Source: an uncultured Prevotellaceae bacterium
Lineage (GTDB): Bacteria; Bacteroidota; Bacteroidia; Bacteroidales; Bacteroidaceae
DNA length: 5,690 nucleotides
Direction of reading: 5' to 3'
NCBI GenBank assembly: GCA_946187025.1
Contig: CAMHPM010000125.1
Coordinates: forward strand, 1-5,690
In this document: positions 1-4,611 of the stretch, piece after piece
Layout of the letters: every line of letters starts with the position of its first letter
Position numbering within the stretch: position 1 is the stretch's first letter
Program-made: the position numbers and the translations under genes
The notes under the pieces: model-generated
The model's database searches: none
Seen by the model: the letters and a program-made list of their open reading frames with translations, nothing else
What the model was told of the DNA's origin: nothing

Positions 1-62
1 TGCAGCCGAAATCAATCCTGTGCTTCATAACACACATAATTATTAACAACTAAACAAAGAGA

Positions 63-791
63 ATGAAACAAACACTTTTATTATTTTTAGTTATATTGTC
101 ATCAGCTTCAGCTGCACAGACAATGCTCGACGAAGGAAACGTGTGGACATACTGTAATATCGGTTATGACAACCCTTACGGGGAAGGCCAACCGATAGAA
201 CAGACCTTCACAAAATACTATATCAAAGGGGATACAGTAATATCAGGGAAACAATATAAGCAAATATGGGTTCAATATGCCACCGTTGTTAACGATAATG
301 GTGAGAGCTACTTTTCTGAAAGAGAATACCTTATGGGCGTACGCGAAGAAAATGGCATCGTATATACCAACGATGAAGAATACCGGATACTCGCAGAAAT
401 AACCGACCCAAGCGACTATTTTGCCTGGCATATAAACAGGCATGAAGATAATGAATATATCTTGTATGACTTTAACGAACCGCAGCCAGATGGCATAATC
501 CCATATATAGGCAGCATAAATACACTATTCGTCAACTTTCCACAACCTATCGACGGCAAATATCACAAACAAAGCCTCAACCTCTTCTTGCGCAACGGCA
601 TGTTGGAATATAAGTCGCCAGACTTCTATCCCGACCCATTCTTCCCCGATATTGTCAATAGTATAGAACAATCCCATACTCTCTCTCCTCATCAGGATGG
701 AAACCACATCTACAACCTGCAGGGCCAGCGCACCAGCCGACCGGCAAAGGGAATACATATCATTGGCGGCAGGAAAGTGCTGATAAAGTGA
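63..791 (+). CDS. Secreted single-module protein with short conserved C-terminal tail, paralogue 1
   Basis: Function not recognised. The 242-residue product starts with a lysine and a hydrophobic stretch (residues 4-15) ending in SSASAAQ, a good signal peptidase I site, so it should be exported. The mature protein opens with QTMLDEGNVW (19-28), followed by KGDTVISGKQYKQIW (55-69), REENGIVY (94-101), YILYDF (132-137) and PDPFFPD (190-196). The same order recurs in the next two genes, and similar motif strings are common in hypothetical secreted proteins of Bacteroidetes. A linker (197-215) leads to the tail YNLQGQR...KGIHIIGGRKVLIK (217-242). The tail resembles the last strands of type IX secretion sorting domains but is much shorter than the usual 70-80 residues, so a sorting role is inference. 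The ATG follows an A-rich leader without a Shine-Dalgarno sequence, normal for this phylum. No promoter is visible in the 62 bases before it. Confidence 0.85.
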   Translation: MKQTLLLFLVILSSASAAQTMLDEGNVWTYCNIGYDNPYGEGQPIEQTFTKYYIKGDTVISGKQYKQIWVQYATVVNDNGESYFSEREYLMGVREENGIVYTNDEEYRILAEITDPSDYFAWHINRHEDNEYILYDFNEPQPDGIIPYIGSINTLFVNFPQPIDGKYHKQSLNLFLRNGMLEYKSPDFYPDPFFPDIVNSIEQSHTLSPHQDGNHIYNLQGQRTSRPAKGIHIIGGRKVLIK

Positions 792-843
792 GTGTGTAGA
801 TATACGAAACGGCCATTCCATCGGGGAAATCCGTTTCCAGAAT
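630..843 (+). repeat. 3'-end cassette, copy 1 (gene tail plus downstream sequence)
   Basis: This stretch aligns without gaps to 3243-3456. The coding part (630-791) differs at 3 of 162 bases, all transitions that change an amino acid (His/Arg, Ala/Thr, Ile/Met). The next 18 bases after the stop are about half different. Identity then returns in a block starting CGGCCATTCC (810-833, 24 of 24 identical), continuing to CAGAAT at 843 with two mismatches. Bases 711-803 also match 2324-2416 of the second gene with 3 mismatches. The 5' parts of the genes are far more diverged, which suggests recombination or gene conversion confined to the 3' ends. Confidence 0.85.
825..838 (+). terminator. Weak hairpin after the first gene, terminator doubtful
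   Basis: GGAAA and TTTCC form a perfect 5-bp stem around a TCCG loop, 34 bases after the stop codon. The copy behind the third gene keeps only a 4-bp version (GAAA/TTTC at 3439-3451). There is no T-run on the plus strand after it. It lies in DNA conserved between the two copies, which is the main reason to list it; a strong intrinsic terminator it is not. Confidence 0.2.
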
Positions 844-864
844 GTAGAAAAACAGAATAAACGG

Positions 865-895
865 ATTGCTATACACACAGAAATGTGTATATTTG
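865..895 (+). promoter_or_regulatory. Bacteroidetes-type promoter of the second secreted-protein gene
   Basis: TTG at 866-868, a 19-base spacer and TATATTTG at 888-895 match the Bacteroidetes housekeeping consensus (TTTG/TTG at -33, TAnnTTTG at -7). The predicted transcript would start near 902 and leave an A-rich, G-poor leader of roughly 57 bases before the ATG at 959. The same TTG-N19-TAnnTTTG layout is found before the ACT-domain gene in this window, which supports both calls. Confidence 0.7.
870..891. promoter_or_regulatory. Perfect 8-bp inverted repeat inside the promoter (candidate operator)
   Basis: TATACACA (870-877) and TGTGTATA (884-891) are exact reverse complements separated by six bases. 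The 22-bp dyad fills most of the spacer between the -33 and -7 elements and overlaps the first half of the -7 box. A dimeric repressor bound here would block RNA polymerase. As most of it lies upstream of the predicted transcript start, an RNA hairpin is less likely. No regulator gene is visible in the window. Confidence 0.5.
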
Positions 896-958
896 CAATC
901 GAAAAGCTGACAAAACAAATATAACAACAGAATCAAATCAAACAATAGCAAAAGAACT

Positions 959-2404
959 ATGAGAAAGGCGATAACCCTGCTGTTATTCATTACAGCTCAT
1001 TTAAGTACATTTTCCCAAACGATGCTTGGTGATGGTAACGAGTGGTATTACATGACAGTTGGCCGGACCGACTACTACTATCAAGACGGGGTGAAAGATG
1101 ACAGTCATAAGGTATGGGTCATTGGCAGTCCATTAAATCATTACGTATCGTACAACCATCTCTTCGTGAAGGGGGAAAGAGACCTCGATGGCAAGGTATA
1201 TAAGGAGATATGGGGTGAAAACAGGATTTACCATACTATGTACGACTGGGATAACACAGCAACCTATGTCATGACACCGCCACAATATGTTATCAGTATG
1301 CGTGAGGAGGGTGACAGGGTTTTCGTAAGCCAAAAGGAATATGAAGGATTTGTGGCATCATTGCTTCCGGTGCTATACAGTCGGGATCTGAGCCTTGACA
1401 ATATCATGCAACGCATTGGCAATGAGTATGTACTTTATGACTTTGCAACCGAGCATGGCGACAGTATCATTCCGCATGTAGGTAGCAGATATGCGTTGCT
1501 CTATCCCCAGTTGGCAGGCTTTGCCAACCACCCCATGTCTGGACAAAATGCAATGGTCCACATAAGCAGATTCTGCCGCGATGGACAAACGATGATGTTC
1601 CGTGAAGCCGGCTATTATCCCAATCCGTTCTTCCCCGACGAGCGCAAACAAGACCTATTTCCCGCTGGCACCAGGTGGGAAGAAGCAAAGATAGTGCGTT
1701 CAGCCGACGGAACATGCAGGACCATCGGCACAGATGTGTATGAGATTGGAGTGGATACGATGGTCAATGGAATTTTTTATAAGACTATATACAAGAATGA
1801 AGAGTTGCAATCATTGCTGCTACGCGAGTCATCAGGCAAGGTGTGGCTCAAGACGGATGAATTCTATACAGACATGTGCCTGTATGACTTCACACAGTTC
1901 AACGGCACGACAGAGCCGGATCATGTATCGTCCGAATTCGTCAGATTTAATCCAGAGGCATTCATGCGGATGACCACAACTAACAACCTGGAATATCTTG
2001 GCGGATATGTACTGGACGCCGAATGGCTAAGACCCACTATCCAACATGCTATATTAAGCAAAAGCGGCACTGCATTTGACTATTTCAACGACTCCAATGG
2101 AACTGTCGTTGTTGGATTAGGTCGGGTAGAAGCTATTGGTCGAAATGCCTGTCTGCTGGGATATCTCAATGAAGCACAAACCTCCGATGATGGAGATTAT
2201 GAACATATATACTCCGTCAGATGGATAGAGCGTGAGGGACGACGCATATTCTCCTCCGACGATTTCAATTCGGCAAACGACATATCCGGCTTACAACCGT
2301 CAAACAATCAATCCAATATCTATTACAACCTGCAGGGACAGCGCACCAGCCGACCGGCAAAGGGAATACATATCATTGGCGGCAGGAAAGTGCTGGTGAA
2401 GTGA
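959..2404 (+). CDS. Secreted protein with two tandem modules and the shared C-terminal tail, paralogue 2
   Basis: Function not recognised. The product has 481 residues. The signal peptide (1-19) ends ...LSTFS before Gln20, and the mature start QTMLGDGNEW (20-29) matches both neighbours. Module 1 shows GERDLDGKVYKEIW (72-85), REEGDRVF (115-122), YVLYDF (157-162) and PNPFFPD (221-227). Module 2 begins at LFPAGTRW (233-240) and repeats the order: VDTMVNGIFYKTIY (265-278), RESSGKVW (289-296), LYDF (308-311). It continues with VVVGLGRVEAIG (383-394) and ends near EGRRIFSSDDF (426-436). The segment 383-394 resembles the glycine-rich 'EGIG' stretch seen in related Bacteroidetes proteins. The tail YNLQGQR...KGIHIIGGRKVLVK (456-481) is nearly identical to that of the flanking genes, but the linker before it is not. 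It has its own promoter and probably arose by internal duplication. Cell-surface or secreted location is inferred. Confidence 0.87.
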   Translation: MRKAITLLLFITAHLSTFSQTMLGDGNEWYYMTVGRTDYYYQDGVKDDSHKVWVIGSPLNHYVSYNHLFVKGERDLDGKVYKEIWGENRIYHTMYDWDNTATYVMTPPQYVISMREEGDRVFVSQKEYEGFVASLLPVLYSRDLSLDNIMQRIGNEYVLYDFATEHGDSIIPHVGSRYALLYPQLAGFANHPMSGQNAMVHISRFCRDGQTMMFREAGYYPNPFFPDERKQDLFPAGTRWEEAKIVRSADGTCRTIGTDVYEIGVDTMVNGIFYKTIYKNEELQSLLLRESSGKVWLKTDEFYTDMCLYDFTQFNGTTEPDHVSSEFVRFNPEAFMRMTTTNNLEYLGGYVLDAEWLRPTIQHAILSKSGTAFDYFNDSNGTVVVGLGRVEAIGRNACLLGYLNEAQTSDDGDYEHIYSVRWIEREGRRIFSSDDFNSANDISGLQPSNNQSNIYYNLQGQRTSRPAKGIHIIGGRKVLVK

Positions 2405-2416
2405 GTGTGTAGATAT
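2324..2416 (+). repeat. 3'-end cassette, short copy
   Basis: The last 81 coding bases (2324-2404) differ from 711-791 at 3 positions, and the first 12 bases after the stop (GTGTGTAGATAT) are identical to 792-803. The match stops abruptly at 2417, and upstream of 2324 there is little similarity. The tract therefore covers almost exactly the codons of the C-terminal tail, the stop and a dozen bases more. The CGGCCATTCC block found behind the other two genes is missing here and a gene relic begins instead. Confidence 0.8.
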
Positions 2417-2425
2417 GTAGGTAGA

Positions 2426-2580
2426 AATATTTATATCGGAAGTAATGTAACAAATAATGCAGAAAGAGGTCCTGTAATTGTAATACCGGGAGCGGAACTA
2501 TCAGTTAAAGCAAAAAAATTATAATTACACAAGATTTTCGTACTGAAATTGGAGGATCATTTAAACAAGAAATATTATGA
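2426..2580 (+). pseudogene. Frameshifted C-terminal relic of another surface-protein gene
   Basis: Codons from 2426 read NIYIGSNVTNNAERGPVI, then VIPGAELSVKAKK, and reach TAA at 2522-2524. One base before that, the other frame continues as IIITQDF and RTEIGGSFKQEIL to TGA at 2578-2580. Joined at the A7 run (2512-2518), the two parts give one smooth tail of about 51 residues. Its pattern (IGSNVT...GPVxVxxGAxLxxKAxxIxxxxxFxxExGxxFxxE) is one I recognise from the ends of Bacteroidetes secreted proteins, from memory and not from a search. No ATG lies in the first frame after the stop of the preceding gene, so it looks like the surviving 3' end of a gene whose front was replaced. The TGA overlaps the next ATG as ATGA, a coupling arrangement. 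A -1 slip on A_AAA_AAA would also join the frames, but there is no start codon to feed it. Confidence 0.65.
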
Positions 2581-3404
2581 AATTAATAGTATTATTATTA
2601 TCGTTTAATATAATAACGATGTACGCATCGGCACAGCCAATGCTCGACGAAGGTAGCGCATGGATATATATTACGGTTTCAACTCAACATGGTGCCATAC
2701 TTAACGACGGAGCAAGCGAAGAAGATTATATTGACACAATCTTCGTTGCCGGCAGGGCATATAGTATGTATTCCGTCAGAGACAGCACCCTCATTGACGG
2801 CCGTTTTTACAAGAAACTGTGGTTGCAAACAATTAGTGAAACCTACGAACTGCACTACCAGCAACCTAACACCTACGAGGTCTCACAAGAAAGACTCGTC
2901 GGGTACTTAAGGGAGGAAAACAACAGAGTCTATATGCAGTCGGCCGAATTCGACACTCTTTATAAGTATTACACGGGATATTTATATGCACTTAATCCTG
3001 AAACTCCGTCAATAGATTATTATTTTACGCTTGAAGGAGGAGACCGGATAATATACGATTTCAATAAAGAGCAACAACCAAATGTAGTTCCATACGTTGG
3101 AAGCACTCACAATTTATTGTTTCCATATGATGAACTTTATCTGCCTTACTCCAAATGGTCCTTCCCGTATATAATACAAGGGAGTTTCCTCAATCTCTAC
3201 TGTCACAATGGTCATCCTGTGTATAAATCCACGTCATTCTGTCCCGACCCATTCTTCCCCGATATTGTCAATAGTATAGAACAATCCCATACTCTCTCTC
3301 CTCATCAGGATGGAAACCGCATCTACAACCTGCAGGGCCAGCGCACCAGCCGACCGACAAAGGGAATACATATCATTGGCGGCAGGAAAGTGCTGATGAA
3401 GTGA
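2577..3404 (+). CDS. Secreted single-module protein with shared C-terminal tail, paralogue 3
   Basis: Function not recognised. The product has 275 residues, with a signal peptide ending MYASA before Gln20 and a mature start QPMLDEGSAW (20-29). It has one module: DSTLIDGRFYKKLW (69-82), REENNRVY (112-119), IIYDF (158-162), VPYVGS (171-176) and PDPFFPD (223-229). The linker VNSIEQSHTLSPHQDGN (231-247) and the tail (250-275) are the same as in the first gene apart from three substitutions. It differs from the first gene mainly by insertions around residues 36-58 and 130-155. The ATG overlaps the stop of the preceding relic (ATGA), suggesting it was once translationally coupled to that gene. I see no TAnnTTTG promoter in the 172 bases upstream, so it may depend on readthrough from the second gene. 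The start is supported by signal-peptide alignment with its paralogues. Confidence 0.85.
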   Translation: MKLIVLLLSFNIITMYASAQPMLDEGSAWIYITVSTQHGAILNDGASEEDYIDTIFVAGRAYSMYSVRDSTLIDGRFYKKLWLQTISETYELHYQQPNTYEVSQERLVGYLREENNRVYMQSAEFDTLYKYYTGYLYALNPETPSIDYYFTLEGGDRIIYDFNKEQQPNVVPYVGSTHNLLFPYDELYLPYSKWSFPYIIQGSFLNLYCHNGHPVYKSTSFCPDPFFPDIVNSIEQSHTLSPHQDGNRIYNLQGQRTSRPTKGIHIIGGRKVLMK

Positions 3405-3456
3405 GAGCTCTTAAATACAAACCGGCCATTCCATCGGGGAAATCCGCTTTCAGAAT
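3243..3456 (+). repeat. 3'-end cassette, copy 2
   Basis: Partner of 630-843, at the same distance from the stop codon and with no gaps. The last 162 coding bases are 98% identical (3 differences). The 18 bases after the stop are divergent (9 differences), and 3423-3456 matches 810-843 at 32 of 34 positions. The conserved part reaches into the spacer that separates this gene from the convergent WbqC-like gene. The rest of that spacer (3457-3509) is AT-rich and shows no strong terminator. Confidence 0.85.
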
Positions 3457-3509
3457 CTAACGAAAAAACTGAAACGAACAATCATGATAATGAATTTGTG
3501 TTCTCTGTG

Positions 3510-4085
3510 TCAGAGGAAGTAGATGCTTTCGGGTCCCATGCAGAAGAGTAGGTCGGCAATGCTGAGGTTGGGTTGGAATCCGTGTTTGTGGGCAAACATC
3601 TGATAGTATGTGATGCGTGGTTCCGACTGGCAGATGTGTTGTGTAATGGTTGGTGTGTCGAGTCCGATGAGGTGTGCCACAACATGTATGAGTGTCTCGT
3701 TGAAGTCGGCCAATAGGCGCGGAGGGTTGTCGTAGATGGGTTGCAGGTCGTCGGAGTAGTAGTCGAAGTATGGGCTGCCGGCATACGACGACTGTAGTGC
3801 GTGCCAGTGTTTGTGCGGCCAGTCGCCGTGTGAACTGATGAGGGTGTTGGATATAAGTGGTGCGGCTCCGTCGGGTTTCTGTATCGGTATGGTGAGTCGC
3901 AGGGTTCCGTTGGGGGCATCGATGGTGCAGCGGTTGATGTCGGAGTGTTTCGTGAGGCGAAGGTCGCGGCTCAAGGGGGGCATACCGCTACGTATCCACT
4001 TTTGCCACCAACTGACTGACGGCAAATAGAATGGGACGAACGGACCCTGGGTTTGGGATGTGATGGTTGACGGAGTGTTACACAT
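3510..4085 (-). CDS. WbqC-like family protein
   Basis: The 191-residue product matches what I know of the WbqC-like family: an aromatic, W-rich N-terminus (WWQKWIRSG, 26-34), NRCTIDAPNGTLRLTIPI (51-68), WPHKHWHALQSSYAGSPYF (89-107) followed by DYY, LLADFN (124-129), and the typical ending YYQMFAHKHGFQPNLSIADL (160-179) then LFCMGPE. Every block is present and in order, at close to normal length, so the gene appears intact. The family is named after an O-antigen cluster gene, but its biochemical activity is, to my knowledge, not settled; no signal peptide is seen, so it is probably cytoplasmic. The ATG is 24 bases from a TACCTTTG promoter element. It converges with the third secreted-protein gene and diverges from the ACT-domain gene, so it appears to be transcribed alone. 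Long shadow frames on both strands inside it are a by-product of its base composition. Confidence 0.88.
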   Translation of the reverse strand: MCNTPSTITSQTQGPFVPFYLPSVSWWQKWIRSGMPPLSRDLRLTKHSDINRCTIDAPNGTLRLTIPIQKPDGAAPLISNTLISSHGDWPHKHWHALQSSYAGSPYFDYYSDDLQPIYDNPPRLLADFNETLIHVVAHLIGLDTPTITQHICQSEPRITYYQMFAHKHGFQPNLSIADLLFCMGPESIYFL

Positions 4086-4109
4086 AATTATTTATTTCAT
4101 TTCTCATTG

Positions 4110-4117
4110 CAAAGGTA
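4110..4117 (-). promoter_or_regulatory. -7 element of the WbqC-like gene
   Basis: Read on the minus strand this is TACCTTTG, an exact TAnnTTTG match, ending 24 bases before the start codon at 4085. There is no good TTG at the usual 19-21 bases upstream (around 4137-4142, where the minus strand reads CTGG). The call therefore rests on the -7 box and its location; the first TAATTGAC box (4141-4148) occupies the -33 neighbourhood. Confidence 0.5.
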
Positions 4118-4140
4118 ATAATTATTTGTATGCCGGCCAG

Positions 4141-4245
4141 TAATTGACGCCCTGTAATTGACAAATGGTCATGTTGATTTACCTGTTTGAGACGTTTTTT
4201 GGGCCTGTGGCTGACATCAATTGCCGTTTATCAATTGTCAATTGA
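4141..4245. promoter_or_regulatory. Cluster of AATTGA/TCAATT boxes between divergent genes
   Basis: TAATTGAC occurs at 4141-4148 and again at 4155-4162, 14 bases apart. ATCAATTG occurs at 4216-4223 and 4230-4237, also 14 bases apart, and a further TCAATTGA follows at 4238-4245. AATTGACAA (4156-4164) and TTGTCAATT (4235-4243) are a perfect 9-bp inverted repeat. The boxes lie next to the -33 regions of both divergent promoters, which fits operator sites for a shared regulator. AT-rich spacers produce such words easily, so the regulatory role is inference. Confidence 0.4.
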
Positions 4246-4264
4246 AATATATTTCATATCTTTG
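4234..4264 (+). promoter_or_regulatory. Bacteroidetes-type promoter of the ACT/UPF0210 gene pair
   Basis: TTG at 4235-4237, a 19-base spacer and TATCTTTG at 4257-4264 match the consensus exactly. Transcription would begin near 4271, giving a leader of about 20 bases before the ATG at 4290. This rules against the alternative upstream TTG start at 4221, which would lie before the promoter. Confidence 0.72.
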
Positions 4265-4289
4265 CAAACAATTTCATAACAACATTTTT

Positions 4290-4562
4290 ATGACTAAAGC
4301 CATCATTACAGTCGTCGGTCGCGACACGGTTGGCATTATTGCCCGTGTGTGTACCCATTTGGCAAACGACCGCATCAACATTCTCGACATCAGTCAGACC
4401 ATCGTTCAGGGATATTTCAACATGATGATGATTGTCGATATGGACAATTGTACGAAGACTTTCGGTTCGGTTTCTGACGAACTTGCACATCTGGGCGACG
4501 AGATAGGAGTCCAAGTGAAATGCCAGCTTGAGGATATCTTCGACAAGATGCATCGCATCTGA
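4290..4562 (+). CDS. ACT domain-containing protein, UPF0237 type
   Basis: The 90-residue product is a single ACT domain. AIITVVGRDTVGIIARV (4-20) is the first strand and the ligand-loop motif GxDxxGI(I/V), followed by a helix (CTHLANDRINI, 21-31), LDISQTIVQGYFNMMMIVDM (32-51) as the second and third strands, and a C-terminal helix/strand (60-80). ACT domains usually bind amino acids or other small effectors and act as dimers; there is no catalytic domain here, so a sensing role is expected in the cytoplasm. Proteins of this type are typically encoded directly before a UPF0210 gene, as here, with 49 bases between them and no promoter in the gap. A longer reading from a TTG at 4221 would add 23 residues but overlaps the promoter; ATG 4290 gives the normal family length and N-terminus (MTKAIITVVGRD). 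Confidence 0.92.
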   Translation: MTKAIITVVGRDTVGIIARVCTHLANDRINILDISQTIVQGYFNMMMIVDMDNCTKTFGSVSDELAHLGDEIGVQVKCQLEDIFDKMHRI

Positions 4563-4611
4563 CCCCCAACCCACCAAAAAACATTCATCCACCCCATCAA
4601 CACTTGCCAGT

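Noticed and set aside
1..62. Possible end of an upstream gene, or a promoter for gene 1
   Set aside because: All frames close quickly and none gives a recognisable ending; no TAnnTTTG element is present.
642..828. 9-bp inverted repeat TTCCCCGAT (642-650) / ATCGGGGAA (820-828), repeated at 3255-3263 / 3433-3441
   Set aside because: Its second occurrence follows from the duplicated 3' cassette, so the two are not independent evidence; the arms are short and far apart.
525..878. Minus-strand frame of 117 codons over the end of gene 1
   Set aside because: It runs antisense to a gene supported by two paralogues, shows no domain features, and merely repeats as a consequence of the conserved 3' cassette.
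760..990. Minus-strand frame encoding a leucine-rich, apparently membrane-spanning 76-residue peptide
   Set aside because: It covers the gene 2 promoter region, and its hydrophobicity follows from reading A-rich leader DNA in reverse (TTT/TTG/ATT codons).
3583..3598. Perfect 6-bp hairpin TGTTTG-TGGG-CAAACA
   Set aside because: It lies inside WbqC-like coding sequence (the FAHKH segment) with no sign of a regulatory role.
3482..3919. Thr/Pro/Ser-rich minus-strand frame of 145 codons
   Set aside because: It is a shifted frame within the WbqC-like gene, whose own frame carries all family motifs.
4221..4289. TTG-initiated extension of the ACT protein by 23 residues
   Set aside because: It would start upstream of the predicted transcription start, and the extra residues do not belong to the family.
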